Shown here piece by piece: positions 20,701 to 28,161 of a DNA stretch of 64,000 nt; within the stretch, counting starts at the first letter, position 1, and every line of letters begins with the position of its first letter. The stretch spans positions 1-64,000 of the forward strand of contig CANNBP010000022.1 of assembly GCA_947502885.1 (NCBI GenBank). The letters are read 5' to 3'. Made by a program: the position numbers and the translations under genes. The notes beneath the pieces were generated by a model. It was not told the origin of the DNA, did no database searches, and saw only the letters and a list, made by a program, of their open reading frames with translations. Source of the DNA: an uncultured Aquimarina sp. (lineage in GTDB: Bacteria; Bacteroidota; Bacteroidia; Flavobacteriales; Flavobacteriaceae).

Positions 20701-21382
20701 GATACAGACTGCAAGCGAAACTTGTGCAGATAAAAATAACGGAAGTATCGCTATTACAGCGATAGCAAACCAGAATTATAGAACGACTATTAATGGTCAA
20801 GTGTATGATTTTACTTCAACACTTACAGTAGCTAATTTACCTCCGGGAACGTATCCAATATGTATTACTATCGATGGTTTTAGCAATTGCGAACGTTGTT
20901 TTGAAGCGGTGGTAGAATCAGCGGCTTTATTAGCTGGTAAAACAACGATTGTTTCTGGTATTGTTAATAAATCAGTGCAAGTAGCTATCGAAACAGGTAC
21001 AGGACCATTTACAGTGATGATCAATAATGAGATAGTAGCAGAATATACTACAAAAGCTTTTTCTGTTACTGCTAAAGACGGAGATAGAGTTGAGGTAGTT
21101 TCTAGTCTTGCTTGCGAAGGGAAATTATCAAAGATGGTTGGTCAAAGTGCAATAATCAAAGCATATCCTAATCCAACAAAATCTGATGTTACTTTAAGTA
21201 TCCCAGACGGAAGAAATACGATTACTGTAGCATTGCATAATGCATTAGGAGCATTGGTTAAAAAACAAGTGTATACTGTTATTGATAGTAAAGTAAATAT
21301 GCCAATGTCTGATATACAGGCAGGAGTATATTTTATGCGAATAGATGAATCTTCAGAAGTAATTAAAATTATAAAAGAATGA
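11783..21382 (+). CDS. 3199-aa MBG/Ig-repeat surface protein with LamG domain and T9SS sorting domain
   Basis: A signal peptide (NVCLIFLAFLLTSYTYSQG) is followed by four Fn3-like modules with the signature YSGSGEQVVYAG...ITGL...TTYY (about residues 40-520). Ig/Big-like and MBG-like modules follow (520-1390), then a LamG/concanavalin-like domain (about 1390-1635, ALHFSGDLGTTYDY...FEAWVNF). Three Big_2-like repeats come next (about 1636-1880, VATISGNTVAIVGAGTTTITASQAG), then about ten MBG modules with the ITADAK.K.YGDADP signature (about 1883-2793), and two more Big_2-like repeats. A module shared with the 22303 protein (about 2960-3125) precedes the T9SS CTD starting IIKAYPNPT. The protein is presumably a surface adhesin or stalk. 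The gene overlaps its downstream lipoprotein gene by 4 bases. Confidence 0.9.
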   Translation: MNKLILEFNHLTCHRLYYKIKNVCLIFLAFLLTSYTYSQGIPTDFTWTSNDANSITVQDISFVGGSEGFLVIINTENVFVNRTGINGRTLSIDPGNSVYSGSGEQVVWGGGGAAPNVTITGLDSSTPYYLSIVAYSFGGTVAAAYSVNHTKAAATCGHTPDVVTGMSITPSTNKMTINSLTDPTGSVGYLIKVNTTNSFTNPNAIESSLPTADPAYSGSGEQVVYVGASTLPALDITGLNAADPTQYYFKVWSYAANCSDDKYYFETTGFTTNDLTCAPPPNGANRGLGLGGGTRDVYALNPVYTRDGVVPNTGILLYFNIENSFTNPNATYTTLPTPNSEYVGSGQQLITIGTAFSGFANVTGLIPNTTYYVKSYSYYTCEGTSYVNLTDFKERTYVTCDFSDNLPSAPVFGAISSNSMNLNSFTALVPDVGISVPDGYIIRMNTTNSFSTYTLGAVLPTDDPAYSGSGEQVIYAGNSTAPNIDITGLSANTTYYFNIVAHYPSCGVPIGVRYQEGGYTFSKSNGSATSTFISFDDITKTVGDADFDLAAVASDGSTISYQIIGQTGLRTSLSGTNNETVNLGTAGTVTIEASANGVIKQATLTINPVADGFTFTDNYFWGMSGPSDLSATVSGATGPVTYEIIGPDYGYSISGADLIWGSTWAEFVVRATDTGTGETRDALIYIENQSSTVKPLHPVVLVNDYDPDLLVLASGVLEYPLNQARVWKDNTGTLTDITYAPAIGPSPPSVEVDGSESKLVVGRLFNDAFVGSITVTATATDPNNFFYQTNSSTVDITFNIKRANGITFDAAANMVTSTYGDAPFNLVAANAAGGITYSSSDPSVISISGSTATINASGYVELTASHPGDSAHMPGSKSLFFTVNKASTSIIATTTQQFSFTGGTIDFVASATGIGSASLPLNITYRANGTSDPFTATVPSAVGVYDVEVRLSENTLVNYVDPGVTTGTLEILNQIIITGTDVAFNAPASLVYDGAEKIYTVTPDAGLSPALPQGDLELTYEGRNGTVYASSVTAPTDGGDYMVTATVKASNLDYDGSVSENFTIAPFATTINLNLPGSNLVYNGMPQGINPTADDLSSNPTVVLTTEYSISGANLFSETVPINAGTYDVRVNIAATETSYSAVEATGSYTIDQIPQAITFNPIPDVECGQTTIDLSLYASSSISATLSFASDNATVATVSGSTVTIVGAGTATITASQAGDVNTVAAIDQSQTLTIAAVQENFSVDNPTDVQVCNGIPYILPALTTGNYFSAPGGTGTAYNTGDPIASTMTLYVYGVSGVNASCTDENSFTISIDNLPVDTLADVTTVGSYTLPTLTNGNYFTAAGGTGTALNAGDPISSTQTIYIYDEDIVSGCTSESSFVVTIEIAPALHFSGDLGTTYDYLEVADDNSLDFTTGMTFEAWVNFDQVTRTTDGYDWQFLMGKSTISDAFGLMLLTDGPVGGPYLGLWHSGIGDGFSRTTSWIPTANTWYHIVVTIDGTNGTNFYVNGSNIAGGESVGGTLLANALPLRIGANAPGTATAPYPFQGIMDEVRFWNYARTEAEINSSKDVELAGTESGLVLYYNFNEGTINGDNTSLTQVTDRSTAGNNASFNSFALTGTTSNFVDGSGNGVVSALPQSITFNPLSNVTFGDTDFNLTASASSGLDVTYVSSNTSVATISGNTVAIVGAGTTTITASQAGNSNYSAAIDVAQDLTVTKADQVITFDALASTTFGVVDFDLTASSDSGLAITYTSSDETVATISGSTVTIVGAGTTTITASQSGNTNYNAAINVAQDLTVTKADQAITFAALTAVTYGDADFNLTATASSSLAVSYTSSNTAVATVSGNTVTIIGAGTTTITASQVGDANYNAATTVPQVLVVNKKDLEVTPVVTSIEYGLLLDQSGTVPLNVTGFVNGDDSSTLTPTGGGFRLEYFEGAFTGIPRNVGIYTNGARVTKEGATPYEIHPNYNYTYPYVSLEIVPREVTVTANTNQSKVYGATDPVLTYTPTPLPVNNNPTGTVYNFNAFALSGNLARAAGENAGTYAINQGALDATTANYNVNFVSDTFEITTRTIEITADAKSKTYGDVDPTLTYQITSGALQGSDTFTGSLTRATGENVGTHAIQEGTLSAGANYTLTFVSDDLTISQRAIEVTADAKTKIYGDADPTFTYTITSGSLAGSDTFTGALARVTGQAQGNYAVNQGTLSLGANYNLTFVPGNLYIDYRFIRILPTATVQKTYGNPDPVFSVPYVLNLGSLAFDDTIEVFGNFRESGEDVGNYFFRSGLSADITSTNGGGSSYQITFMFPRSTYLEILPRAIEVTADVQAKTYGDADPTLSYQVTNGALQFSDTFSGSLTRVAGEDVGTYGINQGTLSAGSNYTMTYVGNDLTIGRRAIEITADALNKQYGDADPAFTYQITNGSLVFSDAFTGNLTRVAGETIGTYAIQQGMVTAGGNYTITFVSNNLTIGKRTIEVTADAKTKIYGDADPAFTYTITSGSLVGSDAFTGTLDRAAGQAQGNYAINQGTLSLGANYNLTFVSGNLFINYRFIRVIPVAPISKTYGDADPDLTWPYIITQGSLAFDDTLETYGTFRTPGENIGRYQIRGLSARFTSTNGGESSYSITFTNGGSVSLDITARAIEVTADVQHKIYGDADPTLSYQVTNGALQFSDTFTGSLTRVTGESVGAYAINQGTLSAGRNYAISYVGDDLTIGQRAITITADDQIKVIGSADPTFTHQVTSGALQFSDTVTGSLTRVAGETLGNYAINQGTLSVNSNYNLTFVPGTLNISNKIPQIITFNSLTDRNYGDADFALTATGGASGNPITYVSSNNAVATISGNVVTIVGVGTTAITASQVGNATYADAIDVSQTLTVNKGNQTITFNALPNVTIDDADFNLTATASSGLGVTYVSSDPSVATVTGNVVSIVGLGTTTITASQAGDISWNAANDVSQSLTVVDACPFTNIASNNFQIQTASETCADKNNGSIAITAIANQNYRTTINGQVYDFTSTLTVANLPPGTYPICITIDGFSNCERCFEAVVESAALLAGKTTIVSGIVNKSVQVAIETGTGPFTVMINNEIVAEYTTKAFSVTAKDGDRVEVVSSLACEGKLSKMVGQSAIIKAYPNPTKSDVTLSIPDGRNTITVALHNALGALVKKQVYTVIDSKVNMPMSDIQAGVYFMRIDESSEVIKIIKE
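16690..17435 (+). repeat. Three tandem 246-bp Big_2-like coding repeats
   Basis: Units spaced 246 bp with the pattern QAITF..L..VTYGDADFNLTA...VATISGNTVTIVGAG; similar units recur at about 15246 and 20164-20660. Confidence 0.8.
18001..20160 (+). repeat. MBG module array with a 966-bp four-module super-repeat
   Basis: Nine MBG modules start near 18001, 18230, 18457, 18740, 18968, 19196, 19427, 19700 and 19931. The modules from 18230 repeat in the same order from 19196, a shift of 966 bp (322 codons). The order includes the odd FIRILP/FIRVIP variant with its SLAFDDT motif. This indicates duplication of a four-module block. Confidence 0.85.
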
Positions 21383-22074
21383 GAACGATATTGATCACCA
21401 TAATTAGTTTGGGTGTACTGTTTTCTTGTAAAAAGGAAGAGTTTTCAGAAACAGTACCAACCCCAGATGTTGTTAATATAGCTCCAGAGATACCCAACTT
21501 GGTATTTCCGGCAAATAATCAAACCTGTACCCATACGAATATAGAGTTTAATTGGGGTGCATCATTAGATGCAAATGGAGATGTTTTGGCATATCAGATA
21601 GATGTAGCCCTTGAAGCATCTTTTGCAACAAAGTTATTTTCAGAGTTTACATCTGAACAAAAAGGAACCTTTACATTAAATAAAGGAACGACATATTATT
21701 GGAGAGTGAGAGCCATTGATAGCAAACAAGCAGAAAGTGGATATTCTGCAGTTAGTTCATTTTTTACAGAACCAGATGCAGTTGTAAACACACTTCCCTA
21801 TTCTCCAGAAATAGTAGCTCCTCTTATGGGTAGTACTGCTACAATAGGAACTGTTACTTTAGATTGGACCGCTATAGATGCAGATGGAGATGCCGTAGTA
21901 TTTGATGTTTATTTTGGCACTTCGAATCCACCCGTTTTGGTGGTACAAGATGTTACAATCTCTAATTATAATGTAACCGTATCATCCAATACCACTTATT
22001 ATTGGAAAATTGTTGCTAAAGACAGTAAACAAGGAGTTGCCATTAGTCCAGTATGGAATTTTAAAACGAATTAA
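21379..22074 (+). CDS. Lipoprotein with two Fn3-like modules
   Basis: 231 aa. A lipoprotein signal (MRTILITIISLGVLFSCKKEE, lipobox LFSC) is followed by two about 95-residue Fn3/Ig-like modules, each with the pattern PNLVFPANNQT...FNWGAS.DANGD...Y.ID.A...TTYYWRVRAID. The ATG overlaps the stop of the 3199-aa gene by 4 bases, so the two are translationally coupled. Outer-membrane attachment is expected. A function as partner or anchor of the giant protein is inferred from coupling only. Confidence 0.8.
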   Translation: MRTILITIISLGVLFSCKKEEFSETVPTPDVVNIAPEIPNLVFPANNQTCTHTNIEFNWGASLDANGDVLAYQIDVALEASFATKLFSEFTSEQKGTFTLNKGTTYYWRVRAIDSKQAESGYSAVSSFFTEPDAVVNTLPYSPEIVAPLMGSTATIGTVTLDWTAIDADGDAVVFDVYFGTSNPPVLVVQDVTISNYNVTVSSNTTYYWKIVAKDSKQGVAISPVWNFKTN

Positions 22075-22239
22075 GATTATAAAAGTAAATATAGTTAGTT
22101 ATCTATATGGCTTCTGGCAGTTGATTTTTGGTATTCCCAAGTATCAAATGCTAATTGTTAGGAGCCTTAATTTGAGATCTCAATATAGATAGATACTACT
22201 AACTAAAACAAAACCTAAGTGTATTGGTTAAAAAAAATA

Positions 22240-22266
22240 ATAGGGTAACCCCTGATTTAACTGTAT
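22240..22266 (+). promoter_or_regulatory. ATAGGGTA-N13-CTGTAT element, copy D
   Basis: ATAGGGTA at 22240-22247 and CTGTAT at 22261-22266, with an A-rich tract before and ATAAAAG three bases after. It lies 36 bases before the ATG at 22303, the closest placement of the four copies, and supports a promoter role. Confidence 0.72.
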
Positions 22267-22302
22267 AGTATAAAAGATAACTAATTAATACCCCCGTTTA
22301 CT

Positions 22303-25300
22303 ATGAAGAAACTACTACTACTATTTTTATATGTATTAACTTTGTCAAACTATGGGCTACAGGCACAATGTGGCCCAGGACAAGACACTACAGCACCAGT
22401 TTTGAGTACAACTCAAGATGGGACGGTGGCGAACCCTTTTAGAAATTTATTACCTGCAACAGTAGGTAGTGTACCTAGTGGTACGTATTATTTTAATTTT
22501 AACGGAAACACTTTTCAAGGAGTATTAGACAATGATACCGATGGCGGTGGTTGGTTAATGATTCTTAATTATGTGCATTTGGCAGGAGATAACTCTGCTT
22601 TGCAAGTAAGAAACACAGACTTACCTTTATTAGGATCTTCGACCCTAGGAGACAATGAGGCCGCAACGGCCAATTGGGGACATATGGGTAATCAACTGGC
22701 AGCAGCTCTTGATTTTGAAGAAATACGATTTTATGGAGTAACCAGTGGACATAGTCGTGTGATTGATTTTAAAACCAATTACACCAATGCGATAAATTAT
22801 GTAAAAACAGGAATGGGTTCATTTGATGGGATTAATATTCCTCAAAATTTTACAACGTTGACCAATCATTCGGCTCAGATTCCTGGTGGTGCTAGTAGTG
22901 AGTTTTCAAATCAGGGAGATAATGCCTTGACTGCTTTTCCCTTTTATATAGCAGGGAGAAATCATTGGGGATTAGGGATTGGTAATCGATGGGAAGTAGA
23001 TGATCTTGCCATTAATACACAAAGTACCATTCATAGAGTATGGGTACGTGGGGATGCATCTCCTTTTATTACAACCAACAATTTGACCGTAACCTTAGAT
23101 ATTAGCGGAAATACAACCGTAGATCCTGCAAGTTTTGGCTATGAAGCTACCGATAATTGTGGTACTGCTAATCTGAGCCTTAGTCAAACTAATTTTGATT
23201 GTTCTCATATAGGAGTCAATACCATCCAGCTAATTGCTACCGATGCTGCTAATAATACGGCAAGCATCGATGTAACCGTTACCATAGTAGATTCTCCACC
23301 GGTTATTACAACCGATGGTTCTGCAGTTATTGAATTAGATCCAACGACTGGAATAGTATCACTTACATTGGCAGATTTAAATGCCAGTGTTGCAGATGAT
23401 TGTGGATCTGCAACTTTAAGTTTGAGCAAGACAGATTTTACTTGTGAAGATTTAGGTCCAAATCCAGTTCTGTTAACAGCTACCGATGTTACTGGTGCGA
23501 CAAGTACAGCGAATGTTTTTGTATTGGTAGCTGATGATACAGACCCAGTAATACAATGCGTAGCTCCTTTTACCTTAGAATTAGATGCAACGGGTACTGC
23601 TACCCTTACGCAAGAAGATGTATTGGCAAGTTTTACCGATAATTGTAGTATAAGTAGAGTGAGAATAAGCCCTTCTAATTTTAGTTGCGCAAATTTGGGT
23701 GATAATTCGATCAGTATAACGGTATATGATAATGGTAGAAATCGTGTGAGTTGTACTACCACTGTAACGGTTACCATGCCTTCCTGCCCAGAGAATCTTG
23801 TATTAGATGCTGATTCAACTGCTTGTGGCGCTATATATAACTATCCATGTGCCAGTAATATTACCGCAGGGCCGGCCAGTGGTACACTACTAGCCGTAGG
23901 CAGCACAACCACTTTTACCTATGATATTTCAGATAATAACGGAGGTACTTCGACATGTACGTATGATGTAACCGTAAATGATACCATGGCACCACAATTT
24001 ACCACCAAAGATCATACAGTGATGTTAGATGCTAATGGAACCACAACTGTAGATGTGAATGATTTAATAGGTCCAGATGCTTTGGCTCGTGATTATACAG
24101 TAGAAACTACAGGAACCCTAGATAGAGTAGATATTAGTGCAAATGGTACTCAAGTAACATTGAATGATGATGAACTTACCTCGGCATTGCCAATTGGTTT
24201 TGAATTTGCATTTTATGGTCATTTATATACCGAGTTCTATATTTCATCTAATGGGTTTATTACTTTCTCTGATGAGGGAGATGATGGTTGTTGTAATGGA
24301 CAAACCTTGCCAGATACTGGTGAACCTAATAATTTAATCGCTTTTGATTGGAATGATATAGATCCAGAAAACGGGGGAACGATGCATTATGCAACTATTG
24401 GAGATGCACCTAATCGAATCCTGATTATGGACTGGGATAGTGTGACTCATATAGATGATTCTAACGATATCACTACCACGCAAGTAAAATTATTTGAAGG
24501 AACGAATCGTATCGAAATTCATACTACCAATATTCCTTTGACCGGTGATGATAAAACACAAGGGTTAGAAAATATAGACGGTACAGCTGCGATACCTGTA
24601 CCGGGTCGTAATGCTACACAATGGGGAGCTACCAATGATTATGTAGCATTTATACCTACATCGGCTGTGGCAGAAAATTGTGGGATTGATACGCTAGAGG
24701 TTACACCTAGTACTTTTGATTGGACTAGTACAGGAGATAATATGGTTACCATCACCGCAACCGATGTGAATGGAAACACAACAGTACAAACAGCTACTGT
24801 ACGAGTAACTGCAGATTGCCCATTGGGTGATTTGCCAGAGAACAATATACAGTTTGAAACTTTTATTGAAACTTGTGAAAATGCCAATGATGGAATTTTA
24901 ACGATTACTGCTACAGAAAGATTAAACTATATCGTAACAATACAAGGCAAGGAATATCCATTTAAGTCTGATCTTACAGATATTACGATTACTGATCTTA
25001 CACCCGGTACATATTCAGTATGTATGACAGTCGACGGGACTTCTGAATGTGAACAATGTCACGAAGTGGTTATTAGAGAAGCTTCTCCTTTAGATGGTAC
25101 AACGATTGTAAACGATAGTGGAAGTACAGGAAGAGAGGTTGTGGTTGCAATTACATCAGGTACACCACCATATACCGCTTATATAGATAATTGGCTTATT
25201 GGATCATTTGATACCGATAATTTTACAATACCAGCAAAAAATGGAAGTACAATTGATATACGTTCAAGTATTAATTGTCAAGGCAAATTATCTGTTAAGG

Positions 25301-25557
25301 TAGATGGATTTAATAGAATAACGGCTCATCCTAACCCTACTAATGTAAATACAACCTTAACGATACAATATATGGGTAATAATGTAAGAGTGGTTATTTA
25401 TAATGGATTAGGAAATGAAGTATCCTCAAATAGTTATGCCGTAGCTGGAGGTAAAGTAAAATTACCAATAGAAGATTTACCATCAGGAGTCTATTTTGCT
25501 AGAGTTAAAAGCTCATCTTCAAATGCCATAGAAATTATAAAAATTGTAAAAGAATAA
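22303..25557 (+). CDS. Multi-domain adhesin (fibrinogen-like start, HYR modules, T9SS sorting domain)
   Basis: 1084 aa. A signal peptide (MKKLLLLFLYVLTLSNYGLQAQ) is followed by a domain with the fibrinogen-related hallmark DTDGGGWLMILNYV (about residues 45-250). HYR-type modules with paired Cys follow (about 255-490), then a Cys-containing HYR module (CPENLVLD...). A beta-rich domain of ISSNGFITFSDEGDD type comes next (about 610-780), followed by another HYR-like module. The module from residue about 839 is homologous to that near the end of the 3199-aa protein. The T9SS CTD starts ITAHPNPT (about 1006). Motif copy D is directly upstream and a strong terminator downstream. It is a surface protein, probably adhesive or glycan-binding by domain analogy. 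Confidence 0.87.
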   Translation: MKKLLLLFLYVLTLSNYGLQAQCGPGQDTTAPVLSTTQDGTVANPFRNLLPATVGSVPSGTYYFNFNGNTFQGVLDNDTDGGGWLMILNYVHLAGDNSALQVRNTDLPLLGSSTLGDNEAATANWGHMGNQLAAALDFEEIRFYGVTSGHSRVIDFKTNYTNAINYVKTGMGSFDGINIPQNFTTLTNHSAQIPGGASSEFSNQGDNALTAFPFYIAGRNHWGLGIGNRWEVDDLAINTQSTIHRVWVRGDASPFITTNNLTVTLDISGNTTVDPASFGYEATDNCGTANLSLSQTNFDCSHIGVNTIQLIATDAANNTASIDVTVTIVDSPPVITTDGSAVIELDPTTGIVSLTLADLNASVADDCGSATLSLSKTDFTCEDLGPNPVLLTATDVTGATSTANVFVLVADDTDPVIQCVAPFTLELDATGTATLTQEDVLASFTDNCSISRVRISPSNFSCANLGDNSISITVYDNGRNRVSCTTTVTVTMPSCPENLVLDADSTACGAIYNYPCASNITAGPASGTLLAVGSTTTFTYDISDNNGGTSTCTYDVTVNDTMAPQFTTKDHTVMLDANGTTTVDVNDLIGPDALARDYTVETTGTLDRVDISANGTQVTLNDDELTSALPIGFEFAFYGHLYTEFYISSNGFITFSDEGDDGCCNGQTLPDTGEPNNLIAFDWNDIDPENGGTMHYATIGDAPNRILIMDWDSVTHIDDSNDITTTQVKLFEGTNRIEIHTTNIPLTGDDKTQGLENIDGTAAIPVPGRNATQWGATNDYVAFIPTSAVAENCGIDTLEVTPSTFDWTSTGDNMVTITATDVNGNTTVQTATVRVTADCPLGDLPENNIQFETFIETCENANDGILTITATERLNYIVTIQGKEYPFKSDLTDITITDLTPGTYSVCMTVDGTSECEQCHEVVIREASPLDGTTIVNDSGSTGREVVVAITSGTPPYTAYIDNWLIGSFDTDNFTIPAKNGSTIDIRSSINCQGKLSVKVDGFNRITAHPNPTNVNTTLTIQYMGNNVRVVIYNGLGNEVSSNSYAVAGGKVKLPIEDLPSGVYFARVKSSSSNAIEIIKIVKE

Positions 25558-25608
25558 ATATGCTAACCTTCTGATAAGTTGATTTTTAAGTAGTAGTATT
25601 AAGTATCT

Positions 25609-25638
25609 AAAGCCAGACATTTTTGTCTGGCTTTATTA
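25609..25638 (+). terminator. Rho-independent terminator
   Basis: 11-bp arms AAAGCCAGACA and TGTCTGGCTTT around TTTT, after the 1084-aa adhesin gene. Confidence 0.88.
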
Positions 25639-25821
25639 TTCGTAAACGTTACTTTTAATCACAAAAGTTGACTAAATAAATCTTTTTACTTTATAAAATT
25701 AAAAAGTATCAAAATGTTTTTTCGGTTTTAAAAAAGGTAATCTTGCTATATTGAGTTCTCATACTAAGTTTTCAAAAACTAATTCTTATTTTTGAAAAAC
25801 TTCATTCATTATCTTTTCAAT

Positions 25822-27549
25822 ATGGCTTCCTTTAGAATGCAAGAAACTATATCCAAATTATTTGTAGTATTCTTTTTTTTAGCATCACCGGTTTTATTAA
25901 GAGCGCACAAATATTCTTTTCAAATTTCAGAAGATTTAAAAAATAAATCCCCTCAAGAATTAGTACAACTCATTAAAGAATCAGATTCGGCATCAATTGA
26001 TACGTATGAAAGGGCTCTATGGAAGAAAAGTAATTACCCATCTTTGGCGCAAACATATTATGAATTAGGTCTTTTTTTTTATGAAAAAGAATATTTTAAA
26101 AAAGCTGTTTTTCATTTGAATAAAGCTTCAATACTAGCCTCAGAGTTTAAAGATTATAAATTATTGTGTGCTATTTATGGGATAAAAGGTCATACATATC
26201 TTAGAGAAGGTAAAAACCAAAAAGCATTGGATTCATATTACGAGGCACTAAGAATAGCCGAGGAAAAGGAATATATTGATCGACAGCTTGTCGTCAATTC
26301 GGGAATTATTATTGTGCTAAAAAGAATGAATCAATTGGAAAAAGCGCGTGAAATCTCGGAAAAAATGCTAAAATCAATAAAAGAAACAACTTTTGAAAAA
26401 AAGAAGAACCATGTTATGATGCTAACAACTATTAGTGATGTTTATCTTGATTTAGAACAATATGATTCTGTTTTGAGTTTTGCAAAAACGGGTATCAAGA
26501 TAAGTGAAAAACTTGATTATAAAGAAGGATTGGTTGATTTGAACATTAAAAAAGGAATTGTTTTTTGTCGTACCAATAGAATTAATCAAGCTTTTGAATG
26601 CTTATTAAAAGCAAAGGATATGATGCAAAATTATGATATTAAAAATCAATTTTTTCCTAAAACGAACATCAATTATTTTTTGGCAAGTTGTTTTTACAAA
26701 CAGAAAAAATATAAAAAAGCAATCATTCACTTACACGAAATTTTAGACACTTTAGAAAAGAAAAACCTAAATATTACTCCTGTTATTCAGTCTCATTTGT
26801 TATTAGCTAATTGTTATAGCAAAATTAATGAATTAGAAAAAGCCTGGTTTTGGCATGATAAATATGTAAAACTTAATCTAGATTATCAGAAAAATAAAGA
26901 TAAGACTGTAAGTAAGATTTATGGAATGGAAAATCAAAAATTTATATCTGAAATTAATGAGTTAAAAAAGAAACAGGTAGCAAACGAGAAACAAAAAACC
27001 AAAATATTGATTTTTGCATTGTTTATATCTGTAGTAATTCTTGGTTTTGGGATTTGGTATTATAATAAACAAAAGAGAAATAGAATAGTTTTTTCTGAGT
27101 TAATGGATCAGATTGATCAATTAAAAGTAAGTGAACAAAAAAATGATCAAAGCGAAGACGTAAAAGAAGTAGTAATTGATGATGTTAAGGTAAATCAAAT
27201 TCTAAAGAATTTAGAAAAAATGGAAGAATCAGAATATTTTTTAAGATCTGATTGTAACCTAAGGTCAATTGCAACAAAAATAAAAACTAATACAACATAC
27301 CTATCTCTGGTTATAAAAGAGCACAAAGGGAAAAAATTCAATAGTTACATTAATGATTTAAGAATAGATTATGCGCTTAAAAGATTAAAAAGTGATAAAA
27401 AATTTAGATCATTTTCTATAGGGTCTATTGCTAAAGAAATAGGATACAAAAGTGATAATTCATTTACCAAACATTTTAAAGCTAAAACAGGTCTTAATCC
27501 GTCTTATTACATCAAAAAAATTCAGGATTTAGAAAAACAGTTGCTATAG
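25822..27549 (+). CDS. Membrane-tethered TPR regulator with AraC-type HTH
   Basis: 575 aa from ATG 25822. The frame extends to a TTG at 25792, but the ATG gives a normal signal (ETISKLFVVFFFLASPVLLRA). TPR helices follow (about residues 60-360, e.g. YYELGLFFYEKEYFKKAVFHLNKA), then a membrane segment (ILIFALFISVVILGFGIWYY, about 395-415). The C-terminal AraC-type domain contains LRSIATKIKTNTTYLSLVIKEHKGKKFNSYINDLRIDYAL and ends in a second helix-turn-helix before NPSYYIKKI. It has the same architecture as the regulator at 47872-49563. Its targets are unknown; it sits between surface-protein genes. Confidence 0.85.
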   Translation: MASFRMQETISKLFVVFFFLASPVLLRAHKYSFQISEDLKNKSPQELVQLIKESDSASIDTYERALWKKSNYPSLAQTYYELGLFFYEKEYFKKAVFHLNKASILASEFKDYKLLCAIYGIKGHTYLREGKNQKALDSYYEALRIAEEKEYIDRQLVVNSGIIIVLKRMNQLEKAREISEKMLKSIKETTFEKKKNHVMMLTTISDVYLDLEQYDSVLSFAKTGIKISEKLDYKEGLVDLNIKKGIVFCRTNRINQAFECLLKAKDMMQNYDIKNQFFPKTNINYFLASCFYKQKKYKKAIIHLHEILDTLEKKNLNITPVIQSHLLLANCYSKINELEKAWFWHDKYVKLNLDYQKNKDKTVSKIYGMENQKFISEINELKKKQVANEKQKTKILIFALFISVVILGFGIWYYNKQKRNRIVFSELMDQIDQLKVSEQKNDQSEDVKEVVIDDVKVNQILKNLEKMEESEYFLRSDCNLRSIATKIKTNTTYLSLVIKEHKGKKFNSYINDLRIDYALKRLKSDKKFRSFSIGSIAKEIGYKSDNSFTKHFKAKTGLNPSYYIKKIQDLEKQLL

Positions 27550-27593
27550 AAAGATATATTCATAAGTTTTACTTAAAAAAATTAAAGTATAAT

Positions 27594-28085
27594 ATGGTTC
27601 AACATAAGTATTGGGGTAAAGTAGAAGAAAATTGGGCAGGGTTTTCTGCCGAAAAGGTATTGACATCAAGTTATTTTAATACCAATAATGGCACGATTTT
27701 TTTAGGAGAAGAATATGATGAAGAGGGAGAAGAAATAGTTGCCTTTCCTAGCGCAGAAGAGTTAGATGATTTTGAAAATACGTATTCTAGTTTTATCGTG
27801 AAATTGGACAAAGTATTAGAAGATATAAAAGAGAAAACCTTTGAACGGTATAGAAAACTTTATGCTTCTTTTTATGAAGATAAAGAAAAGTCAGGAGAAG
27901 ATCCTTTAGATATTTCTACCAAAGAAAAACACTTTGATTATATCCAAGACTTAGGCTATATTCGAGTGTTAGAGAATGGAGTAATAAAAATTATTATTCG
28001 TTATAAGCTCGATACAGAGCATGGAATGGAAATAAAATTAAAGGACAATACTATTGTTGATATTGCAGGAATAGCCGAAACATGA
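27594..28085 (+). CDS. Hypothetical acidic protein, DUF2004/DUF6985-like
   Basis: 163 aa, no signal peptide, strongly acidic (DEEGEEIVAFPSAEELDDFENTY). It has a beta-rich start (HKYWGKVEENWAGF) and end (VIKIIIRYKLDTEHGMEIKLKDN). The pattern recalls the DUF2004/DUF6985 group, some members of which are immunity-like proteins, but the match is by eye only. It begins 45 bases after the TPR-AraC gene and may be co-transcribed. It ends against a bidirectional terminator. Confidence 0.5.
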   Translation: MVQHKYWGKVEENWAGFSAEKVLTSSYFNTNNGTIFLGEEYDEEGEEIVAFPSAEELDDFENTYSSFIVKLDKVLEDIKEKTFERYRKLYASFYEDKEKSGEDPLDISTKEKHFDYIQDLGYIRVLENGVIKIIIRYKLDTEHGMEIKLKDNTIVDIAGIAET

Positions 28086-28100
28086 TATATTGATAAAATA

Positions 28101-28136
28101 AAAACCCGTAGCAGGACTAAAACTGCTACGGGTTTT
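28101..28136. terminator. Bidirectional terminator between convergent genes
   Basis: Perfect 14-bp arms AAAACCCGTAGCAG and CTGCTACGGGTTTT around an 8-nt loop. A-tract and T-tract flanks serve both the + gene ending 28085 and the - gene ending 28162. Confidence 0.92.
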
Positions 28137-28161
28137 GTAAAAACTTGAAATTTAAAAATAG

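Noticed and set aside
25792..25821. TTG start for the TPR-AraC gene
   Set aside because: The ATG at 25822 gives a better secretion-signal N-terminus, and TTG starts are rarer.
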